Origin: RGIG5952 sp045603485
Lineage (GTDB): Bacteria > Verrucomicrobiota > Kiritimatiellia > RFP12 > JAAYLN01
DNA length: 64,000 nt
Direction: 5' to 3'
NCBI GenBank assembly: GCA_045603485.1
Contig: JAZUMF010000105.1
Location: 3,477 to 67,476, forward strand
Positions 49,875-58,365 of the stretch are shown here, piece after piece. The translations under genes were made by a program, and so were the position numbers. Each line of letters opens with the position of its first letter. Positions within the stretch are counted from its first letter, which is position 1. The notes beneath the pieces were generated by a model. That model was not told the DNA's origin. It saw nothing but the letters and a program-made list of their open reading frames with translations, and did no database searches.

Positions 49875-50309
49875 TTAGACTACTTCGCACTTGCCGCCGG
49901 CAGCCTCGATCTTGGCCTTGGCGGACTCAGAGAAGGCGTGAGCCTTGACTGTGAGAGCAACCTTGATTTCACCGGCGCCAAGAATCTTGACACGGCAGCC
50001 ATCAAAAAGACCCTCTGCTGCGAGCATGCAAGGTGTGACCTCGCTACCAGCCTCAAACTTATTGAGGGATGCGACATTGACACCAAAGAAGGGGCAACGG
50101 GCTGGGTTCTTGAATCCGCGCTTTGGAAGGCGACGGAGAAGCGGCATCTGGCCACCTTCGAAGCCGAGCTTCGACTTGTGACCCTTGCGAGCATACTGAC
50201 CCTTATGACCGCGACCTGATGTTTTACCGAGACCAGAGGCGCGACCGCGACCGCGACGCTTGGCAGTCTTACGGGCTCCTGGTTCGTTTGTTAGGCTATG
50301 CAAATCCAT
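49875..50309 (-). CDS. rplO: 50S ribosomal protein L15
   Basis: This 144-residue protein has the Gly/Arg/Lys-rich start (GARKTAKRRGRGRASGLGKT, then GRGHKGQYARKG) and the family signature in the C-terminal half (KILGAGEIKVALTVKAHAFS). It follows rpsE directly; the rpmD (L30) gene usually found between them is missing. Confidence 0.97.
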   Translation of the reverse strand: MDLHSLTNEPGARKTAKRRGRGRASGLGKTSGRGHKGQYARKGHKSKLGFEGGQMPLLRRLPKRGFKNPARCPFFGVNVASLNKFEAGSEVTPCMLAAEGLFDGCRVKILGAGEIKVALTVKAHAFSESAKAKIEAAGGKCEVV

Positions 50310-50363
50310 TGTGTATATCTCCGGGGCGACCCATTGTCATGAAGTCGCCCTCTATTATTGGGA

Positions 50364-50873
50364 TTAGGCGCGAGATTCTGCAAGAGCCTCTGCAGAGCGG
50401 AGCTGACGGAGAGCGTCAACTGTTGCCTTGACAACATTGAGGCGGTTCTTGCTACCGAGCGACTTGCCCACGACGTCACGGACGCCAGCGGCTTCGAGGA
50501 CGGGGCGCATGCCGCCGCCACAGATAACACCCGAACCGTCGGGAGCGGGCTTGAGGAGTACGCGACCGCCGTCTGCGTTGCCGAATACCTCATGAGGAAT
50601 CGTACGACCCTTCATGGTGACAGGCATCATATCGCGACGGGCTGCTTCGCCACCCTTGCGGATTGCCTCGGAAACCTCATTGGCCTTACCGAAGCCGAAA
50701 CCGACGCGACCTTCGCGGTCACCGACTACGACGACAGCTGAGAATGACATGCGACGACCGCCCTTGACGGTCTTGGCGCAACGGTTGACGAAAACTACGC
50801 GCTCATCAAACTCGTTTGCAGCCTGGGGTGCATTCTGGCGCGGACGGCGCTTTTCACCTTGTTCCATAGCCAT
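50364..50873 (-). CDS. rpsE: 30S ribosomal protein S5
   Basis: This 169-residue protein supports decoding accuracy. It has FDERVVFVNRCAKTVKGGRR, VVGDREGRVGFGFGKANEV and the S5 domain GRTIPHEVFG followed by VILKPAPDGSGVI-like VLLKPAPDGSGVICGG and DVVGKSLGSKNRLN. The Arg/Lys-rich N-terminal 20 residues are slightly extended. It starts three bases after rplR ends. Confidence 0.97.
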   Translation of the reverse strand: MAMEQGEKRRPRQNAPQAANEFDERVVFVNRCAKTVKGGRRMSFSAVVVVGDREGRVGFGFGKANEVSEAIRKGGEAARRDMMPVTMKGRTIPHEVFGNADGGRVLLKPAPDGSGVICGGGMRPVLEAAGVRDVVGKSLGSKNRLNVVKATVDALRQLRSAEALAESRA

Positions 50874-50876
50874 GGC

Positions 50877-51263
50877 TTACTTAGCCTCCTCTTCGGTTTC
50901 AGTGGCGGAGATAGCTTTCTCCGAAATCTTGAGACCAGCCTCGACGGCAGACTCAACGAGAGCCTGGACGCGACCGTGGAAATCAAAACCGCCACGATCG
51001 ACGACGACGAGAGAAATACCCTTGGCCTGAGCGACCTCAGCGGCCTTGCGACCGGCCTCAGTAGCGGCGGCAACATTGAGTTTGCCGTCCTTGCCAACGG
51101 TTGAGAAGGCTGCGAGAGTCTTCTCGGCTTCGTCATCGATGAACTGAACCGTGATATTGCGGTTTGAGAAGTACAGGGACATGCGGGGACGAGCAGCTGT
51201 GCCCTTCACCTTCTGGCGAAGGCGCTGATGGCGAACCCGACGCTGTTCAATGCGATTCTTCAT
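50877..51263 (-). CDS. rplR: 50S ribosomal protein L18
   Basis: This 128-residue 5S rRNA-binding protein has RRVRHQRLRQKVKGTAARPR, SNRNITVQFID, and AAKAQ-like AEVAQAKGISLVVVDRGGF with the GRVQALVESAVEAGL end. A short acidic tail (ATETEEEAK) is added compared with E. coli. It lies between rplF and rpsE. Confidence 0.96.
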   Translation of the reverse strand: MKNRIEQRRVRHQRLRQKVKGTAARPRMSLYFSNRNITVQFIDDEAEKTLAAFSTVGKDGKLNVAAATEAGRKAAEVAQAKGISLVVVDRGGFDFHGRVQALVESAVEAGLKISEKAISATETEEEAK

Positions 51264-51288
51264 GTGATTAAAAACCTTTCAGGCCGCG

Positions 51289-51828
51289 TTAGGCCATCTT
51301 CTTACCCTGCTTGCGGCGGATAACTTCGCCGACATACTTAACACCCTTGCCTTTGTAAGGCTCAGCGGGATAGAAGCTACGAATGCGAGCTGCAGCGAGA
51401 CCGACGAGCTCCTTGCTTGCACCTTCGACGGTGACGATAACGCCATCCTTGCCGACGGTAGCCTTGATGCCTTCAGGAATGGTGTATTCCTTGGCAGAAG
51501 CGAAGCCGAGGGAGAGAAGAAGCTTGTTGCCCTGAAGGACGGCCTTGAAACCGGTACCTTCAATGGAAAGCTCCTTTTTGAAGCCCTTGGAAACGCCCTC
51601 AATCATGTTGGCGCAAAGGGTGCGGCTGAGGCCGTGGAGGCTCTTCTGCTCGCGGCTGTCATCCTTGCGGGTATAGATGACAAAGCCATCCTTGACCTCT
51701 GCATTGATGCCAGCGGGAATCTCACGGCTGAGTTCGCCGAGCTGACCCTTGACAGTAACCTTGCCGTCTGCAACTGTGACGGTGACGCCAGATGGAATTG
51801 CTACTGGTTGTTTTCCGATTTTCGACAT
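51289..51828 (-). CDS. rplF: 50S ribosomal protein L6
   Basis: This 179-residue protein has two repeated domains and binds near the sarcin-ricin region. It has MSKIGKQPVAIPSGV, TVKGQLGELSREIP, LSIEGTGFKAVLQGNKLLLS, and the C-terminal RSFYPAEPYKGKGVKYVGE signature. I chose ATG 51828 with AAGGA upstream; the reading from 51900 would overlap rpsH and adds 24 unrelated residues. Confidence 0.97.
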   Translation of the reverse strand: MSKIGKQPVAIPSGVTVTVADGKVTVKGQLGELSREIPAGINAEVKDGFVIYTRKDDSREQKSLHGLSRTLCANMIEGVSKGFKKELSIEGTGFKAVLQGNKLLLSLGFASAKEYTIPEGIKATVGKDGVIVTVEGASKELVGLAAARIRSFYPAEPYKGKGVKYVGEVIRRKQGKKMA

Positions 51829-51841
51829 GGCTACTTCCTTT

Positions 51842-52234
51842 TTACCAAACCTTGCAAAGAATTTCGCCACCGATACCGGCCTTGCGAGCCTGACGACCAC
51901 TCATAATTCCCTTTGAAGTGGAGAGAATTGTGTGTCCGAGACCGCCGAGGACTATCGGAATGTCGGCAACAGTGCAGTAGCGGCGGAGGCCGGGACGGCT
52001 TGTGCGACGAAGACCGCGGATAACAGGGTTGCCATCCTTGGCGTAGCGAAGCGATATTGTGAACTCGCGCTTGCCGGGACCTTCAACGATGTCGGAGATG
52101 TAGCCGTACTCTTTGAGAACACGGGCAATCTCGCACTTCATCTTTGAGGTTGGAATTGCGACTTCGGGAAGATGCGCCTTCTGCGCATTGCGGATGCGTG
52201 TAAGCATATCCGCGATTGGATCTGACATACTCAT
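51842..52234 (-). CDS. rpsH: 30S ribosomal protein S8
   Basis: This 130-residue 16S rRNA central-domain binder has SDPIADMLTRIRNAQ, VAIPTSKMKCEIARVLKEYG, and the C-terminal signature STSKGIMSGRQARKAGIGGE, with a Cys before the final VW. GGAG lies upstream. In E. coli this protein also represses the spc operon by binding its mRNA; whether that holds here is unknown. Confidence 0.97.
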   Translation of the reverse strand: MSMSDPIADMLTRIRNAQKAHLPEVAIPTSKMKCEIARVLKEYGYISDIVEGPGKREFTISLRYAKDGNPVIRGLRRTSRPGLRRYCTVADIPIVLGGLGHTILSTSKGIMSGRQARKAGIGGEILCKVW

Positions 52235-52246
52235 TGTGTCGTTCTC

Positions 52247-52432
52247 CTACCAGCTGGCCTTGGTGACGCCGGGAATCTGCCCGGACAGCGCCAGTTCACG
52301 GAAGCAAAGACGGCAGAGCTTGAACTTGCGGATAACTGAATGCGGACGACCGCAACGAGAGCAGCGGGTATAGCCGCGAGAGCTGAACTTAGGCTTGCGT
52401 GAAGCCTTGACGATCAAACATGTCTTAGCCAC
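52247..52432 (-). CDS. rpsN: 30S ribosomal protein S14 type Z
   Basis: This is the short, zinc-binding form of S14 with 61 residues: CSRCGRPHSVIRKFKLCRLC gives the C-x2-C ... C-x2-C site, followed by FRELALSGQIPGVTKASW. The zinc-free long form (about 100 residues) is absent from this cluster. It lies between rplE and rpsH as usual. Confidence 0.97.
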   Translation of the reverse strand: MAKTCLIVKASRKPKFSSRGYTRCSRCGRPHSVIRKFKLCRLCFRELALSGQIPGVTKASW

Positions 52433-52443
52433 AGGTTGACTCC

Positions 52444-52989
52444 TTACTTATTCTTGTTCCTGCCAGCGAAAGGCAGACCGAGGAGAGTGAGAAGCTCTTT
52501 AGCCATCTTATCATCGCCGGTCGTGCAGATCGTGATATCCATACCCTTTTCAACGGGAACCTGTGTCGCGTCGATTTCAGGGAATGTGGTCTGGTCCTTA
52601 AGACCAAATGTGTAATTGCCACGGCCGTCAAAGCCGCGGACGGGGAGACCGCGGAAGTCGCGGATACGGGGAAGCGTGACATTGAAAAGACGATCGAGAA
52701 ACTCGTACATCTTCTCGCCGCGGAGTGTAGACTTCGCACCGATTACCATACCTTCACGCAACTTGAAGTTTGACACGCTCTTGCGAGCGCGGCAAAGCAA
52801 AGGCTGCTGACCGGTGATGGCTGCAAGCTCTTCAACGAGCTTTTTCTGAACGTCCTTTTCGACAATGCCGAAGCCCATGTTAATGACGACCTTCGAAACC
52901 TTGGGGACGAGCATAACATTCTTGAGGTCGAGCTTCTCGACCAGCTTAGGCACCACTTCTGTGGTATATTTATCCTTCAACCTGGACAT
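52444..52989 (-). CDS. rplE: 50S ribosomal protein L5
   Basis: This 181-residue 5S rRNA-binding protein of the central protuberance has LKDKYTTEVVPKLVEKLDLK, VVINMGFGIVEKD, TGQQPLLCRARKSVSNFKLR, and GLPVRGFDGRGNYTFGLKDQ followed by TTFPEID. It starts 13 bases after rplX. Confidence 0.97.
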   Translation of the reverse strand: MSRLKDKYTTEVVPKLVEKLDLKNVMLVPKVSKVVINMGFGIVEKDVQKKLVEELAAITGQQPLLCRARKSVSNFKLREGMVIGAKSTLRGEKMYEFLDRLFNVTLPRIRDFRGLPVRGFDGRGNYTFGLKDQTTFPEIDATQVPVEKGMDITICTTGDDKMAKELLTLLGLPFAGRNKNK

Positions 52990-53002
52990 AAGTTCCTCTC
53001 AA

Positions 53003-53317
53003 TTAGAATATGCGGCCAGTACCCTTGGCCTTGCGGACGAACTTGTCGCCCTCCTTGACGCGCGAAATGCGGACGCCCTTCTTTGCACCCTCATCGTAAG
53101 GCATAAGCTTGCAAAGGCGAATTGGAGCCTCAAACTCCTGAAAGCCGCCGTTGGGGTTCTCCTGAGAGCGACGAACCGCACGCTTTACGATGTTAATGCC
53201 TTCGACAACCGCCGTATCATCAGCAGGCTTGACAGACTTGACTGTACCGGTCTTGCCGGCATACTCGCCAGAGATGACAATTACGGTGTCGCCCTTCTTA
53301 ATTCTTGCGATGCTCAT
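53003..53317 (-). CDS. rplX: 50S ribosomal protein L24
   Basis: This 104-residue assembly initiator has the KOW motif IKKGDTVIVISGEYAGKTGT, then VVEGINIVKRAVRRSQENPN and GGFQEFEAPI. The C-terminal zinc-like or extended part is basic (KEGDKFVRKAKGTGRIF). It lies 21 bases after rplN. Confidence 0.97.
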   Translation of the reverse strand: MSIARIKKGDTVIVISGEYAGKTGTVKSVKPADDTAVVEGINIVKRAVRRSQENPNGGFQEFEAPIRLCKLMPYDEGAKKGVRISRVKEGDKFVRKAKGTGRIF

Positions 53318-53338
53318 TATATAAGCTCCTATTCCGTA

Positions 53339-53704
53339 TTAGACCACTTCGGGCGCCATAGAAACAACCTTGGCGCAGACGGAATCGCGAAGTTCACGAG
53401 CGACGGGCCCGAATACGCGGGTACCGATCGGATTGAACTTTGCATCAACGATAACGCAAGCGTTCTGGTCAAAGGAGAGTGTAGAACCATCCTTGCGGCG
53501 GATGGGAGCAGCTGTACGGACGATAACCGCCAAGCAAACTTGACCCTTCTTGACAGCACCAGTCGGTGTGGCTTCACGGATAGAAACCTTGATTACATCA
53601 CCGATGTGGGCAAATTCCTTGCGCTGACCAAGCACGCGGAAGCACTTTGCAATCTTTGCACCAGTATTATCCGCAACGACGAGATTGGACTCTTCACGAA
53701 TCAT
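53339..53704 (-). CDS. rplN: 50S ribosomal protein L14
   Basis: This 121-residue protein of the subunit interface has MIREESNLVVADNTGAKIAK, GDVIKVSIREATPTGAVKKG and FDQNACVIVDAKFNPIGTRV followed by FGPVARELR. All parts are conserved. It starts nine bases after rpsQ. Confidence 0.98.
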   Translation of the reverse strand: MIREESNLVVADNTGAKIAKCFRVLGQRKEFAHIGDVIKVSIREATPTGAVKKGQVCLAVIVRTAAPIRRKDGSTLSFDQNACVIVDAKFNPIGTRVFGPVARELRDSVCAKVVSMAPEVV

Positions 53705-53713
53705 GACAACCCC

Positions 53714-53989
53714 CTATTCCTTGGACTCGGCGATTTTCGCCGTTACGCGCCAACGCTTTGTCTTGCTGATGGGGCGGCATGCGACAATCTCGACCATGTC
53801 ACCGACATTGCAAACATTATTTGCGTCTTCGCAGTGGTATTTCTTGAACTGACGTACGACCTTGCCGTACACAGGATGCGGGAGGCGACGCTCGCCACGG
53901 ACGACGACTGACTTGTCGCCGCTCTTGCTGATGACGATGCCCTTGCGGGTGTCCCTAACGCCGCGCTGATTTTTGACTTCTTCGCTCAT
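53714..53989 (-). CDS. rpsQ: 30S ribosomal protein S17
   Basis: This 91-residue OB-fold protein binds the 5' domain of 16S rRNA. It has RKGIVISKSGDKSVVVRGER, RRLPHPVYGKVVRQFKKYHC, GDMVEIVACRPISKTKRWRV. An N-terminal extension of about 12 residues (MSEEVKNQRGVRD) is present. Two bases separate it from rpmC. Confidence 0.97.
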   Translation of the reverse strand: MSEEVKNQRGVRDTRKGIVISKSGDKSVVVRGERRLPHPVYGKVVRQFKKYHCEDANNVCNVGDMVEIVACRPISKTKRWRVTAKIAESKE

Positions 53990-53991
53990 GG

Positions 53992-54186
53992 CTACTTGTG
54001 CTCCTTCTCGGATGCAATCGTAAGCATGCGGGCGACATCACGCCTCATGCCGCGGATCTTGCCGTAGTTATCAACGGTAATGCCGCTTTGCTTCCTCATG
54101 CGCATGGTGGAAACCTCGCGCTGGGTCTCGCGGACCTTCTGCGCCAGCTCTTCGGCGCTGAGTTCTCTTAGATCTTTCGCTTTCAT
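53992..54186 (-). CDS. rpmC: 50S ribosomal protein L29
   Basis: This 64-residue two-helix protein lies at the nascent-chain tunnel exit: MKAKDLRELSAEELAQKVRE then EVSTMRMRKQSG and RGMRRDVARMLTIASEKEHK. It lies between rplP and rpsQ in standard order. Confidence 0.96.
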   Translation of the reverse strand: MKAKDLRELSAEELAQKVRETQREVSTMRMRKQSGITVDNYGKIRGMRRDVARMLTIASEKEHK

Positions 54187-54229
54187 TGTTGGCTCCGGCG
54201 CCCCTTGCAGGGCGCGTGGTCACTATTGG

Positions 54230-54643
54230 CTATTGTTCGCGGGACACAAGCTGCGTCCTGATACCGAGTTTCGTGTCGGCGAGGCGTAAGCACTCGCGTG
54301 CGATTGCCTCGGGGACGCCGCCAATTTCGAAGAGAACCTTACCAGGGAGGACAACGGCAACCCAAAACTCGGGGTTACCCTTGCCGCCGCCCATACGGAC
54401 GCCGATAGGCTTCTTCGTGACAGGTTTGTCTGGGAAAATACGAACCCAAAGCTTACCCTTACGCTTCATGAATCGGTTCATGACAACGCGGCATGCTTCA
54501 ATCTGGGTGCTCTTGATCCAACCGCGGGAAAGAGCCTTGATACCGTAATCACCGTATGCAAGTGTAGCACCAGATGTTGCAAAACCTTTGCGGTTACCTT
54601 TAGTCTGCTTGCGGTATTTAACGCGCTTAGGCATTAGGGGCAT
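54230..54643 (-). CDS. rplP: 50S ribosomal protein L16
   Basis: This 137-residue protein organises the A-site side of the peptidyl transferase centre. It has MPKRVKYRKQTKGNRKGFAT, GDYGIKALSRGWIKSTQIEA, RFMKRKGKLWVRIFPDKPVT and GVRMGGGKGNPEFWVAVV with the arginine that is hydroxylated in some bacteria. GGAGG lies seven bases before ATG 54643, inside the end of rpsC (17-base overlap). Confidence 0.97.
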   Translation of the reverse strand: MPLMPKRVKYRKQTKGNRKGFATSGATLAYGDYGIKALSRGWIKSTQIEACRVVMNRFMKRKGKLWVRIFPDKPVTKKPIGVRMGGGKGNPEFWVAVVLPGKVLFEIGGVPEAIARECLRLADTKLGIRTQLVSREQ

Positions 54644-55304
54644 GGTTCTTCCTCCTTTGCGAGGTCATACGAGGCTTGAAATCCTCTGGCTTGCAAATCC
54701 AAACCTTAACACCGATCTTACCGGCTGTGGTGTTAGCTTCAGCAAAACCGTACTCGATATTTGCACGAAGTGTGTGAAGAGGAATCTTACCTTCCTTCAT
54801 CCACTCGACGCGTGAGAGTTCGGCATTGTTGATACGACCGGAGCAACGAACCTTGATGCCGTCGACACCCATATCCATTGCGACCTTCTCGGCGCGCTTG
54901 AGAGCACGGCGAAGAGCAACGCGGTGTTCGATCTGAGAAGCAATGTTCTCTGCTACGAGCTGAGCATTGACATCGGCATCACGGACTTCGTGAATCTCGA
55001 AATAGATCTGCTTGCCAGTCATCTTGGCAAGACGCTGTGAAAGCTTGTCAATGTCGGTGTCGCCCTTCTTGCCAACGATAACGCCGGCACGGGCGGAATA
55101 AATGTTGATGCGGACGCGGTTTGCGTAACGCTCGATCTCAACCTTGGCAATAGCCGCGGCCTTGAGCTCCTTCGTAACGGCTTCGCGAATCTTCTGGTCC
55201 TCTGCAAGAAGATCACCAAAGTGCTTCTTGTCGCTGAACCACCTCGAACGCCACTGCTTATCCAGGGCGATACGGAAGCCGATCGGATTAACTTTCTGTC
55301 CCAA
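54627..55304 (-). CDS. rpsC: 30S ribosomal protein S3
   Basis: This 225-residue protein has the KH domain (VRINIYSARAGVIVGKKGDT) and the C-terminal domain with VAENIASQIEHRVALRRALK, MGVDGIKVRCSGRINNAELS and TTAGKIGVKVWI. It helps unwind mRNA at the entry channel. It overlaps rplP by 17 bases and follows rplV by 17. Confidence 0.97.
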   Translation of the reverse strand: MGQKVNPIGFRIALDKQWRSRWFSDKKHFGDLLAEDQKIREAVTKELKAAAIAKVEIERYANRVRINIYSARAGVIVGKKGDTDIDKLSQRLAKMTGKQIYFEIHEVRDADVNAQLVAENIASQIEHRVALRRALKRAEKVAMDMGVDGIKVRCSGRINNAELSRVEWMKEGKIPLHTLRANIEYGFAEANTTAGKIGVKVWICKPEDFKPRMTSQRRKNHAPNA

Positions 55305-55321
55305 TTTGGGCTCCTTCCTAA

Positions 55322-55663
55322 TTAAAGTTTGACACTATCGGTCAAGATAACCTTGACGTGGCACAAGCGACGGGCGATCGGACTTGCCGAGCCACGGGCG
55401 CGGGGCCAATGGCGGCGCATGCGGGTGCCTTCGTCGAAGACGGCGAGCTTGACGACGAGACCGTCAACGTCAAGACCGTGGTTGTTAGCGGCATTGGCGA
55501 CTGCGGACTTGATAGTCTTCTCGAGGTGGAATGCAGCCTTCAGTGGGCTGAAAGCCGTAATATTGAGGGCCTCTGAAACTGACTTGCCCTGAACTTCGCG
55601 CGCCAAAGGACGACCCTTCTGGGCCGAGAGACGCACATTGCGAGTAATTGCGGAAACTTCCAT
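55322..55663 (-). CDS. rplV: 50S ribosomal protein L22
   Basis: This 113-residue tunnel-lining protein has ITRNVRLSAQKGRPLAREVQ, LEKTIKSAVANAANNHGLDV and the beta-hairpin tip RMRRHWPRARGSASPIARR, the site of macrolide-related mutations in other species; nothing unusual there. It lies between rpsS and rpsC. Confidence 0.97.
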   Translation of the reverse strand: MEVSAITRNVRLSAQKGRPLAREVQGKSVSEALNITAFSPLKAAFHLEKTIKSAVANAANNHGLDVDGLVVKLAVFDEGTRMRRHWPRARGSASPIARRLCHVKVILTDSVKL

Positions 55664-55678
55664 GTCAATACACCTGCT

Positions 55679-55957
55679 TTACTTGGTTGCCTTGACCGTG
55701 GTTGCACCGTGAGCCTTGAATAGGCGGGTGGGGGCAAATTCGCCGAGTCGGTGACCGACCATATTCTCGTTCACGAAAACGGAAACATGCTGCTTGCCGT
55801 TGTGAACATTGAATGTCAGACCAACGAACTCAGGCAGAATCATTGACCGGCGAGACCAGGTCTTGATAGGCTGCGGACGACTGCTCTGCTTCTGCTGCTC
55901 GGCCTTGGCGAGGAGCTTGGCATCGACAAAAGGCCCTTTCTTAATTGAACGTCCCAT
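55679..55957 (-). CDS. rpsS: 30S ribosomal protein S19
   Basis: This 92-residue protein of the 30S head has MGRSIKKGPFVDAKLLAKAE, KTWSRRSMILPEFVGLTFNV and HNGKQHVSVFVNENMVGHRL followed by GEFAPTRLF. It starts three bases after rplB. Confidence 0.98.
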   Translation of the reverse strand: MGRSIKKGPFVDAKLLAKAEQQKQSSRPQPIKTWSRRSMILPEFVGLTFNVHNGKQHVSVFVNENMVGHRLGEFAPTRLFKAHGATTVKATK

Positions 55958-55960
55958 CTG

Positions 55961-56785
55961 TTACTTCCTCCGCTTCATAATGACCTTATCCGAAGCCTTA
56001 CGAGGCTTGCGGGTCTTGCCGCCCTTGGCAAGCTTGCCCCACGGAGAGCGTGGGTTTCCGCCACCAGAGGTACGGCCTTCGCCACCGCCCATGGGGTGGT
56101 CGACAGGGTTCATGGCAACACCGCGAACTGTAGGACGAATGCCCAACCAGCGTTTACGGCCTGCCTTACCAAACTTAACACCTTCCCATTCGCCATTGCC
56201 GACGGAACCGACTGTTGCAAGGCAACGGGCAAGAACGCGACGGATTTCGCCAGAGGGGAGACGGAGTGTGACCCAATCTCCATCCTTGGCCTGTACCTGG
56301 CAAGCGTTGCCGGCACTACGGGCGATGCGGGCACCTGCACCTGGAACGAGCTCTACGGCATGAACTGACATTCCCAAAGGAATCTTTGAGAGAGGAAGTG
56401 CATTACCGACTGTTGGCTCGGCATCAGGACCGGAAAGAAGAAGCTGACCGACCTTCAAGCCTTCAGGGGCGAGGATGTAGCGCTTTTCGCCGTCCAAGTA
56501 ATTGAGAAGTGCGATATTCGCTGTACGGTTTGGATCATACTCAATCGTAGCAACCTTGGCAGGAATACCAACCTTGTCGCGACGGAAGTCGATGATACGA
56601 TAGCGACGCTTGCAGCCGCCGCCGTGGTGACGGGTCGTGATGCGACCCTGATTGTTGCGACCAGCGGTCTTGCGCTTGGCAACGGTCAAGCCACGCTCTG
56701 GCGTAGCCGTAGAAAGCTCGGAGAAATCCTGTGAAACACGGAATCTCTGACCTTCTGATCTTGGTTTATAACTCTTCAAGCCCAT
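55961..56785 (-). CDS. rplB: 50S ribosomal protein L2
   Basis: This 274-residue protein is needed for subunit joining and peptidyl transfer. It has GRNNQGRITTRHHGGGCKRR, AKVATIEYDPNRTANIALLN, and the C-terminal signature NPVDHPMGGGEGRTSGGGNP with the essential His. The final segment is basic (GKTRKPRKASDKVIMKRRK). Confidence 0.98.
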   Translation of the reverse strand: MGLKSYKPRSEGQRFRVSQDFSELSTATPERGLTVAKRKTAGRNNQGRITTRHHGGGCKRRYRIIDFRRDKVGIPAKVATIEYDPNRTANIALLNYLDGEKRYILAPEGLKVGQLLLSGPDAEPTVGNALPLSKIPLGMSVHAVELVPGAGARIARSAGNACQVQAKDGDWVTLRLPSGEIRRVLARCLATVGSVGNGEWEGVKFGKAGRKRWLGIRPTVRGVAMNPVDHPMGGGEGRTSGGGNPRSPWGKLAKGGKTRKPRKASDKVIMKRRK

Positions 56786-56803
56786 TTTTTAGCCTCCGGC
56801 AGA

Positions 56804-57082
56804 TTAGACTGCCTCGATGCGCTCGCCGGCCTTGAGGGTGACAATCGCGCGCTTCCAATCGGAAGCCTGCACGATGCGGCGATTGCGGAGCATGCGCTTT
56901 TTGCCCGCATAGTTCTGGGTGTTCACAGCGAGGACGTGAACGCCAAACATGGCTTCAACGGCCTTGCGAATCTCAAGCTTGTTAGCTTCAGGGGCGACCT
57001 CGACGATGTACTGGTTCGCCTCTGCGAGCAGCGTGCCCTTCTCAGACACCTGTACCTTCTTAATCACATCGGCAGGACTCAT
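56804..57082 (-). CDS. rplW: 50S ribosomal protein L23
   Basis: This 92-residue protein is the docking site for trigger factor and SRP at the tunnel exit: VSEKGTLLAEANQYIVEVAP, NKLEIRKAVEAMFGVHVLAV, and MLRNRRIVQASDWKRAIVTL. It overlaps the end of rplD by four bases. Confidence 0.96.
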   Translation of the reverse strand: MSPADVIKKVQVSEKGTLLAEANQYIVEVAPEANKLEIRKAVEAMFGVHVLAVNTQNYAGKKRMLRNRRIVQASDWKRAIVTLKAGERIEAV

Positions 57083-57714
57083 GCCGACACCTCCTTGCTC
57101 ATACGGGCCTTGAGAAGCTCAAGACCTTCCTTTGTAGCGAGGATTGAGCGAGCCTGAAGGAGAGAGTAGACATCAACCTGCTTGGCTGTGAGAACCTCGA
57201 CATCAGGAATGTTGCGGATTGCAAGCTCAACCTTCTCATCAAACTTATCGGTGATAACAAGGACGCGGCCCTCAAGACCCATGGTCTTGACGAGGGTGGC
57301 TACAGTCTTTGTCTTGCCATCGGTGGGGAGAGCATCAATGACACTGACCTTGCCCTCGGCAATCTGAGCGCTCAGAGCATGGCGGAATGCCAAGCTGGCG
57401 ACCTTCTTGTTAATCTTCTGGTCATAGGAATGGGGCTTGGGGCCCATTGCAATGCCGCCGCCGACCCAAACCGGTGAGCGTGTGAAACCAGAGCGAGCAC
57501 GACCGGTGCCCTTCTGCTTCCAAGGCTTCCTGTTTGTACCGCTGACTTCGCCCTTGCCGAGCGTCGAAGCGGAACCCGCACGACGCGCTGCGAGAGTAGC
57601 AACGACAACATCCTTGACCGCCTGGTCGCCCTTATCGAGGACCAGGAGCTCATCTGCGAAATCGATTTCGCCGAGCGTTGCGCCTTCTGCGCTGAATGAT
57701 TTAATCTTGCTCAT
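57079..57714 (-). CDS. rplD: 50S ribosomal protein L4
   Basis: This 211-residue protein has the tunnel-reaching loop (GTNRKPWKQKGTGRARSGFT and SPVWVGGGIAMGPKPHSYDQ) and the C-terminal globular part with EVLTAKQVDVYSLLQARSIL. In E. coli L4 represses the S10 operon; no leader like that is visible here because the cluster runs on from fusA. It begins three bases after rplC. Confidence 0.97.
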   Translation of the reverse strand: MSKIKSFSAEGATLGEIDFADELLVLDKGDQAVKDVVVATLAARRAGSASTLGKGEVSGTNRKPWKQKGTGRARSGFTRSPVWVGGGIAMGPKPHSYDQKINKKVASLAFRHALSAQIAEGKVSVIDALPTDGKTKTVATLVKTMGLEGRVLVITDKFDEKVELAIRNIPDVEVLTAKQVDVYSLLQARSILATKEGLELLKARMSKEVSA

Positions 57715-57717
57715 TGC

Positions 57718-58347
57718 TTACGCCTTCTTCAGTGCCTTGCGCACGATAACAGTGGCACCCGAAGGACCGGGAACTGCACCGCGGACAAGCAATACATTGT
57801 CGTCCTTACGGACCTGGACAACCGCAAGGTTACGGGCTGTGACTTTTACCGCGCCCATGTGACCCGGCATACGCTTGCCCTTGGCGATCCAACCTGGAAG
57901 GTCACGCTCACCGATTGAACCAATACGGCGCTTAGAGTGACCACCGTGGCCGTGAGGACCACCACCCATACGGTAGCGACGAACAACACCGGCGAAGCCG
58001 CGACCCTTGGAGATCGCTGTAACATCGACGAGAGCCGTGCCATCAAAAATATCTACTCCGAGAGTATCACCGACCTTAACCTCGGCACCTTCGGGATCGA
58101 ACTCGTGTAATTCCTTACAAGGGGCGACACCTGCCTTCTCGAAGCGAGTGCGAACCGCCTTGGTGAGACGCTGTGGCTTTTGGGGACCAAAACCAACCTG
58201 GACGGCATCATAGCCGTCGGCGCCATCCTTCGTCTTAACCTGGACGACTGGGCAGGGGCCGACCTCGAGGACGGTTACGGGGACACGACGGCCCTCCGCA
58301 TCCCAAACCTGGGTCATGCCAATCTTCTTGCCAATTAGACCATTCAT
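57718..58347 (-). CDS. rplC: 50S ribosomal protein L3
   Basis: This 209-residue early-assembly protein has MNGLIGKKIGMTQVWDAEGR, VQVKTKDGADGYDAVQVGFG, GRGFAGVVRRYRMGGGPHGH and HRRIGSIG-like SKRRIGSIGERDLPGWIAKG. The central glutamine-methylation loop is replaced by the MGGGPHGHG sequence. It lies 18 bases after rpsJ. Confidence 0.97.
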   Translation of the reverse strand: MNGLIGKKIGMTQVWDAEGRRVPVTVLEVGPCPVVQVKTKDGADGYDAVQVGFGPQKPQRLTKAVRTRFEKAGVAPCKELHEFDPEGAEVKVGDTLGVDIFDGTALVDVTAISKGRGFAGVVRRYRMGGGPHGHGGHSKRRIGSIGERDLPGWIAKGKRMPGHMGAVKVTARNLAVVQVRKDDNVLLVRGAVPGPSGATVIVRKALKKA

Positions 58348-58365
58348 CGTAATTCACCGCTTTCT

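Noticed and set aside
51829..51900. Longer start for L6 with 24 extra residues
   Set aside because: It would overlap rpsH, the residues do not resemble L6, and the ATG at 51828 has a good ribosome site.
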